DNA of 64,000 bases, taken from the NCBI GenBank assembly GCA_016713875.1, contig JADJOI010000003.1, positions 2,418,001 to 2,482,000 on the forward strand, written 5' to 3'. Position 1 is the first letter of the stretch. Every line of letters begins with the position of its first letter. The position numbers and the translations under genes are program-made. The notes under the pieces are model-generated. The model worked only from the letters and a program-made list of their open reading frames with translations. It was not told the DNA's origin and made no database searches. This DNA comes from Flavobacteriales bacterium. GTDB lineage: Bacteria > Bacteroidota > Bacteroidia > Flavobacteriales_F > PHOS-HE28. Shown one piece after another: positions 55,603 to 63,449 of this stretch.

Positions 55603-56082
55603 TCAGATCGTACGACCGAGCCAGGTGCCTGGGTTATCGCTCCAGTGGATCACCATGTCCGTGCTATCGTGACCATAGTAGCGCTGGCCCACATAGCCGT
55701 GGTCGCTGTTGCCTGTGAAGGTGACGCCGTTGCGCATCCACGGCCGGTAGCTGATGCCCTGGAACCCGTTGGCACCGGGTTCCGCCAGATGCAGCCGACT
55801 GAAGGGGCCCGGCCCATTGTCCCAGAAATAGCTGCTGGGGCTGATGCCGACAAAACCCGCTGTGGGGAGCAGACTGAAGCTGCCGATGTCGTAGTTGTCC
55901 TCTTTGTTCACCACCAAACGGACCTTATCATAGGTGCGTATGGTGAACTGTACATTGTCCGTTGTCCCCGCAAAATGGGTCCCAAAGGACGTACTGCCGT
56001 TCCCAGTGATGTGCCAATCCACCACTTGCGCCGAGCTGCTGAAACCAAGCACTAAAGCTCCAACTAACCAAGTCGTTCTCAT
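55603..56082 (-). pseudogene. Y3: truncated copy of the Y module
   Basis: 159 residues starting MRTTWLVGALVLGFSSSA, closely like Y1 through VDWHITGNGSTSFGTHFAG, RTYDKVRLVVNKEDNYDIGSF and GFVGISPSSYFWDNGPG, ending DMVIHWSDNPGTWLGRTI. The S74 and T9SS parts are absent. It is 24 bp downstream of X3, the same spacing as X1-Y1, so it is an intact promoter-proximal module with a lost 3' half. Confidence 0.6.
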
Positions 56083-56106
56083 GTCGTCAGGGTTTGGCCC
56101 AACGAC

Positions 56107-57111
56107 CTATTCCACCTTTGTCCATTTCGCTGTTGCGCGCCAACCACCGCCGATGACCTCAACCACGTATGTACCTTGAGCCAAGCTGTGCGTATCCAAG
56201 CTGATCGTCGAGCCCTGCTGTCGCACCCCGGTTTCCAACACACATCGTCCGCGAAGGTCCCAAATGACCAGACGATCGAGTGTTGGCAGGGACTCGGTCC
56301 TCACGGAAAGCCATCCCGGACCAGACCAAACGACGAACGCATCCTCAACTACTGCTGGCTCCCCAACCTCCTCAACCACGATCGCATCAAAATAGTAATA
56401 GGCGTGCGGGAATGGTGTATTCCCTGGCACCTGAAGGGTAGCTGTCGAGGCATTGTCCGTGAAGGACCCGATGAGCATGAAACGCTCTCCGCCATTCGCA
56501 ACGATGGTATCCTCCACATGCATCCAATTTGTTTCGTCCGTGTAGAAGGCAGGTTCGTGGAAAACAGCCTGAGGGACAAACGGGAGCACACCAGGAATAG
56601 GTAGCGTTGGATCGAAGATCGTGTCCATCGAAAAGTGGGCTCCCAGTGTATTCACGGCCCTTTTCCAGCAGTCCGGCAGTGAGATCTCCATTGCCACGCG
56701 GTACATTCGGCCGGCCACCAGACTTTCAGTAAGGGAAACCTGCATATATTCCTTCAGCTCAGTCGTGGTTTGCCAGAGATATTCCCCTGCAAAACGATTA
56801 CCGTGGTATGGAGCTTGAAAACAGATAGCCCCGATAGTTTGGTTTGGGTCCATGTACACCCCGCACGGACTATCATCCATGTTGTAGATGTCCGGCGTAG
56901 CGTAGTTGGCACTGAACCAGGGCGGGGCCACCAGGATGGGGTTGTCGGCGGTGGTGCAATAGGCGGTGTCCTCGAACGACCAGTTGGGCACCAGGTTCTG
57001 GGCTTTGCCGGGGTGCGACGACAGTACAAGCGAAACGGACAGGCCCGCGCGCAGCGCGAAGGTGACGACAGCGCGCAGGCAGGTGGAAGGAAGATCGTTG
57101 AGCACGTTCAT
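56107..57111 (-). CDS. X3: T9SS exported protein (NLVPNxSFED family)
   Basis: 334 residues from the ATG at 57111, matching X1 nearly exactly for the first ~80 residues (MNVLNDLPSTCLRAVV, NLVPNWSFEDTAYC) and diverging in the middle (FAGEYLWQTTTELKEYMQV, MEISLPDCWKRAVNTLGAHF). It ends with the T9SS domain LVIWDLRGRCVLETGV to GGGWRATAKWTKVE. The sharp switch from near identity to ~60-70% similarity at about 56880 suggests gene conversion or duplication limited to the 5' part. Confidence 0.8.
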   Translation of the reverse strand: MNVLNDLPSTCLRAVVTFALRAGLSVSLVLSSHPGKAQNLVPNWSFEDTAYCTTADNPILVAPPWFSANYATPDIYNMDDSPCGVYMDPNQTIGAICFQAPYHGNRFAGEYLWQTTTELKEYMQVSLTESLVAGRMYRVAMEISLPDCWKRAVNTLGAHFSMDTIFDPTLPIPGVLPFVPQAVFHEPAFYTDETNWMHVEDTIVANGGERFMLIGSFTDNASTATLQVPGNTPFPHAYYYFDAIVVEEVGEPAVVEDAFVVWSGPGWLSVRTESLPTLDRLVIWDLRGRCVLETGVRQQGSTISLDTHSLAQGTYVVEVIGGGWRATAKWTKVE

Positions 57112-57255
57112 GTTCTTCGCCTTCTTTTCGCCTCCGCCTCTTTGGGCACATGCAGGACGGGCCCGACACATGGTCGTGCTGCCTGCCGCGCAACACCTGG
57201 TGCTGCGGGTGCTCGCCGCCGCGGGCCGGCGTGCGGCTGTTCCGGCCCGGGTCGG

Positions 57256-57351
57256 TACCTTTGCGCTAGCTCGTGTTCATGTTCCCATGCCTTAGGGGGT
57301 GAATGTTGAGCGACCAGAGCCCTCGGTGTTCATAGCGCCGGGGGCTTCTTT
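57256..57351 (+). ncRNA. Candidate small RNA unit, copy 3
   Basis: Identical to copy 1 over TACCTTTG (57256-57263) to the terminator (to 57351), as part of the direct repeat. Confidence 0.5.
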
Positions 57352-57648
57352 CATCGATCGTTGGTGAGGTTGCCTTGGTAGGTCCCAGGCTTGTCGGCCT
57401 CCAGCTTCCGGCCTCCAGCTTCCGACTTTCGGCCGCCAGCCCCAGGCTTCCAGCTGCCCGCTGCAGGCTTCCTGTTTCCAGCCCTCCGCCGCCAGCAAAG
57501 GCCTCCCCAGTGCAGCCGGGCATGCGGTGCAAGATGATCCTGAATGGAGGCGGTGGAGGCATGGCGGTTCAAGGTAAGGTTCACTGACAGGATAGGTTCT
57601 TATTGTTCAAAAATCGTTGTTCTCAACCGATTTCTGTTCGATCGTTCC

Positions 57649-57795
57649 TTACGACGAGATCACCATGTCCGTGCTGTCGTGCCCATAGGAACGCTGGCCG
57701 ATGTACGCGTGATCGTGGTTGCCTGTGAGCGTGACGCCGTTGCGCATCCACGGCCGGTAGCCGATGCTCTGGAACCCGTTGGCACCGGGTTCTGC
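57649..57795 (-). pseudogene. Y4: fragment of a Y module
   Basis: Only the last ~49 residues of the Y2-type end remain (GANGFQSIGYRPWMRNG, HAYIGQRSYGHDSTDMVISS). The upstream part is lost at the duplication breakpoint, so it cannot be expressed as a Y protein. Confidence 0.6.
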
Positions 57796-58543
57796 GCTTC
57801 GCAGCGGAGATGCGCAACGAACCCCAGGCGGCCCAGCAACAGGCCAAGGTCTGCGCCCGACCACCTGAGGTTCATCGCTTGGCAGGTCATCGTTCGTTCG
57901 TGTTGACCGGGATAGCGGCCCGGTCTTCTTCCGCTCCATTCAAGTCCTTGTCCGTCGCGGGGTGCGGCAAGGCATCCCGATGATAGAGACCGGTCGGGGG
58001 CCGGTGGTCACTGCCGGCGATGCGATCTCGTTCTACCGGGCCAGGTGCCGTCCACCTCGGGGAGACTGCCACGGCGCCCAGCGCACCACCCACCACGCAT
58101 GCGCCTCGCAGTGACGATGCGGAGATGATCCGTACCTGAACCGGTCTTTTCCAACCCGTCATCGGGACGCTCCTGAAAGGGAGGGATCGACCACCCGGAA
58201 TTGGAACTCATCCCATCCACCATGGGGAGACTGCCACGGCGCCCTGCGCACACCCCACCCACACAAGCGCCTCGCAGGGACGGCAAGGAGGTGCTCGGAG
58301 GATGGACCGCCCATTTCGAGCCCAACGTTCATGATGGAGCCTGCTCCTGTTCCTGCCCCTGCCTCGTCTGCCGAAGCCTTCGGCGAAGGCATGGCCCCTG
58401 TTCCTGTTCCTGGTCCTGCCCCTGGTCCTGGTCCCGCCACTTGCTCCCCCACCCCCGCCACCTGCTCGGCCGGGCTCACCCACCCCCCTCCCGCGGGGCT
58501 TGCTTTGGCCCACCAACGACACGGACCCCCAACGCCCAAGGCC
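57796..58543. other. Non-coding stretch with a hairpin and a ~65-bp direct repeat
   Basis: A hairpin GACCGGG/CCCGGTC at 57905-57925 followed by TTCTT looks like a plus-strand terminator with no gene before it. The sequence GGGGAGACTGCCACGGCGCC begins at 58059 and again at 58224 with ~60 similar bases. At 58361-58396 is the first copy of the GCCTCGTCTGCCGAAG element. No credible gene is seen. Confidence 0.5.
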
Positions 58544-59122
58544 ATGAACACCCTCGCCACCCTCCACCAGTTCGCCCTCGCCGCCACCCTTTTCGCCGCG
58601 GCGACCGCCCACGCCGAGGAAGCCCGCGTGCTCCGCATCGACGGCAAGGTGCTGAGCAGCGAAGCCCTCACCGGCGCCACGCTCACGGTGCTTCAGGACG
58701 GTGCGGCCTTCACCCGCATGGAGCAGGGTCTGGCCCAGTTCCAGTTGGACCTGCCGCTGGGCCATGAGTACCGCCTGAGCTTCGAGCGGCCGGGCACCAT
58801 CGCCAAGGAACTGGTGTTCGACACGCGCCTGCCGGGCGATGTGCAGCCGCGGAAGGACTTCCTTTTCCACTTCCAGGTGAGCCTGCTGGCCCAGCCGGCC
58901 GAGGGGCCCATGCGCTATGACGGTCCCGTGGGCCTCATCGCCTTCAACAGCAAGGAGGGCGACTTCGGTTATGAGCACCTGCGGACGGCCCGTTTGATGC
59001 CAGCGGAGAGCCCTGCGGCGGCCCCCGCCAAGCGTGTGCGCCGCGAAGCCGCCCCCTTCGTGGACCCCACCATGGAGCTGGCCGCCTGGGTGGAGACCCA
59101 ACGCGCCGAGGCCAAGCAGTGA
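58544..59122 (+). CDS. Small secreted protein with FVDPTM C-terminal motif
   Basis: 192 residues from the ATG at 58544, opening a signal peptide (MNTLATLHQFALAATLFAAATAHA). Residues ~28-110 form a carboxypeptidase-regulatory-like beta-sandwich (LRIDGKVLSSEALTGATLTVL, EYRLSFERPGTIAKELVFDTRL). The C-terminus has PFVDPTMELAAWVETQR, a motif found again at 60165-60386. A GCTTTGG promoter-like element precedes it by ~35 bp. The function is unknown; the shared tail suggests a common partner or sorting role. Confidence 0.7.
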   Translation: MNTLATLHQFALAATLFAAATAHAEEARVLRIDGKVLSSEALTGATLTVLQDGAAFTRMEQGLAQFQLDLPLGHEYRLSFERPGTIAKELVFDTRLPGDVQPRKDFLFHFQVSLLAQPAEGPMRYDGPVGLIAFNSKEGDFGYEHLRTARLMPAESPAAAPAKRVRREAAPFVDPTMELAAWVETQRAEAKQ

Positions 59123-59175
59123 ACCCCTTGAGACCCAGTTGCCGTATGACGCCCCGAAGCCACGCCACCACGCCC

Positions 59176-59757
59176 ATGCATCCCTTCCTGGAGACCCTCA
59201 AGCGCCGCCTCGCCCGCAACGGTCCGGGGTGGCCGTGGAGCCGCTCCGCCAAGGACGCCGATGCCTCGATCCCACCGTTCAGCGTGATCCGCAAGGCGCT
59301 CGACGACCTGGACCGGGATGACTGGCGGCCCAGCCCGACCTCAGGCCCCCTGCAGGTGCGGGGTCAGGTGGAAGGCATCAACGACCTTCCGTGTGCGGTG
59401 AGCATCGTGCTCAACGAGCGGCTGGCCCAGGTGATCGACACCGACGAGGAGGGCCGTTTCGCGCTGCAGCTGCCCGACGATGCCGCCATCCGCCTGGTGC
59501 TGGTGCAGCCGGGCCACTTGCCCCGCATGATCGAGATCCGCCCCTGGGAGGGCCGTCCGGCGAACGACCACGGCAAGCCACTGCCGATCCCCTTGCAGGT
59601 GATCCTGACCCCGCGCGATGGTGCCGCCGTGAAGCCCATGGCCGAGCGGATCACCTTGCTGGACCGCCATGGCCGGCTGCTGGTGGAATGGGACAGGACC
59701 CGCGGTGTGCGGGAAAGCGGTCCCCACCCGGCTCCCCTGCTCCGCCGCGCGGTCTGA
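59176..59757 (+). CDS. Carboxypeptidase-regulatory-like protein
   Basis: 193 residues from the ATG at 59176 (MHPFLETLKRRLARNGPGW); earlier in-frame ATGs (59119, 59146) are possible. It contains one domain resembling the neighbour: LQVRGQVEGINDLPCAVSIVLNE, DTDEEGRFALQLPDDAAIRLVLVQPGHLPRMIEI. There is no clear signal peptide, so it may be periplasm-facing through another route or cytoplasmic. It follows the 58544 gene by 53 bp. The function is unknown. Confidence 0.6.
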   Translation: MHPFLETLKRRLARNGPGWPWSRSAKDADASIPPFSVIRKALDDLDRDDWRPSPTSGPLQVRGQVEGINDLPCAVSIVLNERLAQVIDTDEEGRFALQLPDDAAIRLVLVQPGHLPRMIEIRPWEGRPANDHGKPLPIPLQVILTPRDGAAVKPMAERITLLDRHGRLLVEWDRTRGVRESGPHPAPLLRRAV

Positions 59758-60164
59758 CCCGGCCGAGCCGCGTTCCCTCCGACGGCCACCGATCCGTCGG
59801 TCGCAGCCCCGCCGCCTGCCTGAGGTCACCTGCTTCACGCCGCCTGCCACCGGCCGCCCGCTTTCCGCCTCCCGCCCCTGCCCCTGCCCCCTCAGCGGAC
59901 TATGCACCTCTGCGTGATGGGCATTCCTCACCTGCCACCGGCCGATCGGCCCCTGCTCCCGCCCCTGCCTCGTCTGCCGAAGCCTTTGGCGAAGGCATGG
60001 CCCCTGCCTCGTCTGCCGAAGCCTTTGGCGAAGGCATGGCTCCTGCCCCTGCCGTTCTCCTTCCCGCCACTTGCTCCCTGACAGCCACCACCTGCTCGGC
60101 CGGGCTCACGCTCTCCCTGGTCCTGGGGCTTGCTTTGGGTCACCAACGAACCCCGATCCCCGCC
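59758..60164. other. Non-coding stretch with two copies of a 35-bp hairpin element
   Basis: The GCCTCGTCTGCCGAAG element recurs at 59967-60002 and 60006-60040, each with a GCCGAAG/CTTTGGC or CTTCGGC hairpin. A CCTGCTCGGCCGGGCTCAC segment at 60091 also occurs at 58461, before the other FVDPTM gene. No gene is seen. Confidence 0.55.
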
Positions 60165-60386
60165 ATGAACCGCCCCGCCACCCTCCGCAGCCTCCTGGTC
60201 CTCGTGAGCTTCCTCACCCTGGCCCAAGGCAGCTTCGCCGCCGCGCCCCGCAAGGCCGCCAAGGGCAAGGCCGCGCGCACCGAGCGCCGCATGGTGTCCC
60301 CGTTCGTGGACCCCACGATGGACCTGGCCGCCTGGACCGAGCAGCAGCGCGCCGCGCAGGCCGCCCCGGTCCGCATGGCCCGCTGA
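60165..60386 (+). CDS. Short secreted protein with FVDPTM C-terminal motif
   Basis: 73 residues. Signal peptide MNRPATLRSLLVLVSFLTLAQGSFA, a lysine/arginine-rich spacer (APRKAAKGKAARTERR) and PFVDPTMDLAAWTEQQR. It is a minimal form of the 58544 protein: leader plus shared tail. A TGCTTTGGG element and about 90 bp of upstream sequence resemble that gene's upstream region, indicating duplication of the promoter region with the motif. Confidence 0.6.
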   Translation: MNRPATLRSLLVLVSFLTLAQGSFAAAPRKAAKGKAARTERRMVSPFVDPTMDLAAWTEQQRAAQAAPVRMAR

Positions 60387-60410
60387 TCCCACCATCCGCA
60401 TCCGATCGAA

Positions 60411-60434
60411 AGGCCCCTTCCCGGGGCTTTTTCG
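60411..60434 (+). terminator. Rho-independent terminator
   Basis: Stem AGGCCCC with GGGGCTT (one G-T pair), loop TTCCC, then TTTTTC. It follows the 60386 stop by 24 bp. Confidence 0.8.
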
Positions 60435-60462
60435 GTTCCATGGCGCCCCGGACGACAGATGC

Positions 60463-60469
60463 TACCTTG
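60463..60469 (+). promoter_or_regulatory. Probable promoter of the LytTR regulator
   Basis: TACCTTG, 20 bp before the ATG at 60490, matches the pattern seen before several genes here. Confidence 0.35.
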
Positions 60470-60489
60470 CCCTCCTCAACCGATCGAGC

Positions 60490-61245
60490 ATGAGCACCCT
60501 AACGGCCGTCATCGTGGACGATGAACAGCACTGTCGCGATGCCCTCAGCGGACTGTTGCAGCGCAAGCATCCGGAGATCGACCTGCTGGGCATGGCCACC
60601 AATGTGCCCGAGGGCATCGAGCTGTTGAGCAAGGTGAAGCCGAAAGTGCTTTTCCTGGACATCGAGATGGGCAAGCAGACGGGCTTCGACCTGCTGCAGG
60701 CGATCGGGCCCGACCGGCCGCATGTGATCTTCACCACCGCGCACGAAGGCTACGCGGTGAAGGCCATCCGCTTCAGCGCGCTGGACTACCTGCTGAAGCC
60801 GGTGGACGCCGAGGAGCTGGCCACGGCCATCGGCAAGGTGCGGCAGGAGGAGCGCACGCCGCAGAGCCCCGACCAGTTCATGGCCCTGCTGAAGAACCTC
60901 ACACGCCCCGCCGGGGCCGAAAAACGGATCGCCCTTCCCGTGGCCGACGGGTTGGAGATGGTGGACGTGGACAACATCATGTACTGCGAGAGCGACAGCA
61001 ACTACACGGTGGTCCACCAGAAGGACAAGAAGCGCCTGGTGATCAGCCGCACGCTGAAGGAGTTCGAGGACATGTTGGACCCCACGCAGTTCGTGCGCGT
61101 TCACCACAGCTACCTGATCAACGTGAAGCACGTGAAGAAGTACATCCGCGGCGAGGGTGGCGAGGTGATCATGACCGACGGCACCAACGTGGCGGTGAGC
61201 CGGCGGAAGAAGCAGGAGCTGATGGACAGCCTGGCCAAGCTCTAG
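60490..61245 (+). CDS. LytTR-family response regulator
   Basis: 251 residues. Receiver 1-120: VDDEQHCRDALSG, phospho-Asp in KVLFLDIEMG, FTTAHEGYAVKAIRFSALDYLLKPV. LytTR DNA-binding domain at about 145-245: LPVADGLEMVDVDNIMYCESDSNYT, LVISRTLKEFEDML, FVRVHHSYLINVKHVKKY, MTDGTNVAVSRRKKQELM. Such regulators are phosphorylated by PF06580-type kinases, one of which is at 45940-48144 in the same orientation. Targets are unknown. Complete. Confidence 0.95.
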   Translation: MSTLTAVIVDDEQHCRDALSGLLQRKHPEIDLLGMATNVPEGIELLSKVKPKVLFLDIEMGKQTGFDLLQAIGPDRPHVIFTTAHEGYAVKAIRFSALDYLLKPVDAEELATAIGKVRQEERTPQSPDQFMALLKNLTRPAGAEKRIALPVADGLEMVDVDNIMYCESDSNYTVVHQKDKKRLVISRTLKEFEDMLDPTQFVRVHHSYLINVKHVKKYIRGEGGEVIMTDGTNVAVSRRKKQELMDSLAKL

Positions 61246-61272
61246 CGCCGGCCATCGTGTATTCCGAACACG

Positions 61273-61296
61273 AAGGGGCGCCCTCGGGCGCCCCTT
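61273..61296. terminator. Bidirectional terminator between convergent genes
   Basis: AAGGGGCGCC/GGCGCCCCTT arms with CTCG loop lie between the LytTR stop (61245) and the yqeY stop (61318), and serve both strands. Confidence 0.8.
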
Positions 61297-61317
61297 GCTC
61301 GTTCCGTGCAGGATGGA

Positions 61318-61773
61318 TCAGCCGGCCAGCAGGCGCTTCACCAGCGCGGCGACCGCAGCACCATCGGCCTTGCCCGCCAGCTGTTTGTTCGCCTCGCCCA
61401 TCACCCGGCCCATGTCCTTCATGCCGCTGGCACCGGTGCTGGTGATGATGGCCCGCACGGCGGCCTCGAGCTCCGCTTCGCTGAGGCGCGCGGGCAGGTA
61501 GGCCTCGATCACCCGGGCCTGGGCCTCTTCCTCACCGGCCAGGTCGGTGCGACCCTGCTGGTGGAAGATGGCCGCCGCCTCGGCGCGCTGCTTGTGGAGC
61601 TTCTGCACGATGCGCAGGCCGGCCTCGTCGCTGATGCCGGCGGTGCCTCCACCTTCCTTGGTCAGCTCCAGCAGGATCGCGCTCTTGATGGCGCGCAGGG
61701 CGTTCAGCCGGTCCTTGTCACGGGCCAGCATCGCGGCCTTGATGTCCGCATCGATGCGCTGTTGGAAGTCCAT
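61318..61773 (-). CDS. GatB/YqeY domain-containing protein
   Basis: 151 residues, the usual length for the family. RIDADIKAAMLARDKDRLNALRAIKSAI, then FHQQGRTDLAGEEEAQARVIEAYLP and MGEANKQLAGKADGAAVAALVKRLL. YqeY-like proteins share the tail domain of the GatB amidotransferase subunit, but bacterial stand-alone members have no proven function. It starts 12 bp after the ftsZ stop, completing the cell-division cluster. Confidence 0.9.
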   Translation of the reverse strand: MDFQQRIDADIKAAMLARDKDRLNALRAIKSAILLELTKEGGGTAGISDEAGLRIVQKLHKQRAEAAAIFHQQGRTDLAGEEEAQARVIEAYLPARLSEAELEAAVRAIITSTGASGMKDMGRVMGEANKQLAGKADGAAVAALVKRLLAG

Positions 61774-61784
61774 GGGCGTTCGCG

Positions 61785-63404
61785 TCAGTCGACGTTGTCG
61801 TGCAGGAACGGGTTGTTGCGCTTGAGCTCCACGCGGCGCTCACCGTTCTCGTCCTGGTCCTCCGTCAGGGTGTAGCGGCTCACGTTGCTGTCCGTGCTGC
61901 GGGGTCCTTCGCTGAGGGCGATGCGCTTGCGGACATAGGCGGGTTCGCGCTCCATGTCATTGATCCCGTTGGGCGAGCGGAGGCGCATGGTCATCTCCCG
62001 CATCCGCATGAGCCGCTCTTCCACGCGGGCCTGGTGCTCGGCCGGGTTCAGGCGGGCCTGGGCGGGCTCGTTCACCGTGTTCACCGCGGTGGGCGGGGCC
62101 GGCACGCTCGTCGGCGTCGCAGGTGCTTCATACAGATCAAAGCGCACCTTGCCTTCGGCGGGCGGGGTCACCTCCAGTTCCACGGTGCGCTCGTTCACCG
62201 GGGTCACCGGCCGGGCCAGCTCGTTCGCCAGTGGATCCGCCTGCGGGGTGGCCGACTTCAGGTAGGGCTCGAACGCGGCGTTGACGGGCGGCTCCGGGGT
62301 CATGACCTCCCGCAACGGGGTCGTAGGTGCGGACGGAGCGGCGGCCACCGGGTTGCTGATGGGCTGGGTGATCATCGTGGGCACGTCGGCGTCCAGCGGG
62401 ATCACCTTGCGCGCTTCGGGCACATGCCCCACGGCGCCGGTCTCCGGGTTCACCTGGAAGCCCGTGGCGATCACCGTCACCCGCAGGCGGTCGCCCAGGC
62501 TCTCCTCGCGGCAATAGCCCCAGATCACGTCGGCGCTGCTGCCGGCCGCATCCTGGATGTGGTCGGTGATCTCGCTGATCTCGTCCATCAGCACCTCACG
62601 GGCGCCATGGCTGATGTTCAACAGGACGAACTTGGCGCCCTTGATGTCGTTGTCGTTGAGCAGCGGTGAGGCCAGCGCCTCCTGGGCGGCACGCAGGGCG
62701 CGGTCCTCCCCTTCGGCCTCGGCCATGCCCATGATGGCCGCTCCGCTGTTGGACATCACGGTCTTCACGTCCTCGAAATCGACGTTCACCTTGCCGGTCA
62801 TGGTGATGATCTCGGCGATGCCGCGGGCCGCGGTGGTGAGCACGTTGTCGGCATGGCCGAAGGCGTTGTCCAGGCTCAGGTTGCCGAAGAGGTCGCGCAG
62901 GCGGTCGTTGTTGATCACCAGCAGGGTGTCGACCGAACGGCGCAGGTCGTCGATGCCGCTCACGGCCTGGAGCTTGCGCTTGCGGCCCTCCCACTGGAAG
63001 GGCATGGTGACGATGCCCACGGTGAGGATGCCGAGCTCACGGGCGATGCTGGCGATCACCGGCGCGGCGCCGGTGCCCGTGCCCCCGCCCATGCCCGCGG
63101 TGATGAAGACCATCTTGGTGCGCGCGCTCAGCAGCTGGCGCAGTTCGTCGAGGTTCTCCTGGGCGGCGTCCTTGCCGCGCTCGGGGATGGAGCCCGCGCC
63201 GAGGCCATCGGTGAGGGCGGGACCGAGCTGCACCTTCACGGGCACCGGGCTGATGTCCAGCGCCTGCTTGTCGGTGTTGCAGATGATGAAGTCGACGCCC
63301 TTGATGCCTTGGGCGTACATGTGGTTCACGGCGTTGCTGCCGCCGCCCCCCACACCGATCACTTTGATGATCGAGGAGAGCTCACGGGGAAGGTCGAATT
63401 TCAT
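61785..63404 (-). CDS. ftsZ: Cell division protein FtsZ
   Basis: 539 residues. GTPase core 1-325: IGVGGGGSNAVNHMY, ICNTDKQAL, the tubulin signature MGGGTGTGAAPVI, MPFQWEGRKRK, DDLRRSVDTLLVINND. It polymerises into the division ring at midcell. The C-terminal linker is long (about 180 residues, proline-rich: SAPTTPLREVMTPEPPVNA), longer than in E. coli and typical of Bacteroidota. The tail NNPFLHDNVD is the conserved C-terminal peptide that contacts FtsA. Start ATG at 63404 lies 45 bp after the ftsA stop. Order ftsA-ftsZ-yqeY is normal. Confidence 0.98.
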   Translation of the reverse strand: MKFDLPRELSSIIKVIGVGGGGSNAVNHMYAQGIKGVDFIICNTDKQALDISPVPVKVQLGPALTDGLGAGSIPERGKDAAQENLDELRQLLSARTKMVFITAGMGGGTGTGAAPVIASIARELGILTVGIVTMPFQWEGRKRKLQAVSGIDDLRRSVDTLLVINNDRLRDLFGNLSLDNAFGHADNVLTTAARGIAEIITMTGKVNVDFEDVKTVMSNSGAAIMGMAEAEGEDRALRAAQEALASPLLNDNDIKGAKFVLLNISHGAREVLMDEISEITDHIQDAAGSSADVIWGYCREESLGDRLRVTVIATGFQVNPETGAVGHVPEARKVIPLDADVPTMITQPISNPVAAAPSAPTTPLREVMTPEPPVNAAFEPYLKSATPQADPLANELARPVTPVNERTVELEVTPPAEGKVRFDLYEAPATPTSVPAPPTAVNTVNEPAQARLNPAEHQARVEERLMRMREMTMRLRSPNGINDMEREPAYVRKRIALSEGPRSTDSNVSRYTLTEDQDENGERRVELKRNNPFLHDNVD

Positions 63405-63449
63405 GTCGTTCGGGATTGGAGAGTGGAACTGCGGTGGCGGGGATGCGGT

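Larger units (their letters stand above)
56888..57795. repeat. Direct repeat copy 2 (about 0.9 kb)
   Basis: Second copy of 51850-52757. Identity ends abruptly at 57795, after GGGTTCTGC, where Y2-type sequence is replaced by unrelated sequence. This marks the duplication breakpoint. Confidence 0.85.

Noticed and set aside
52337..57587. Short open frames through the CCAGCTTCC-rich tracts
   Set aside because: They are low-complexity repeats duplicated in the 0.9-kb direct repeat, without start context or domain.
57887..58325. Minus-strand frames with repeated RRGSLP
   Set aside because: They come from the 58059/58224 direct repeat and show no homology or start context.
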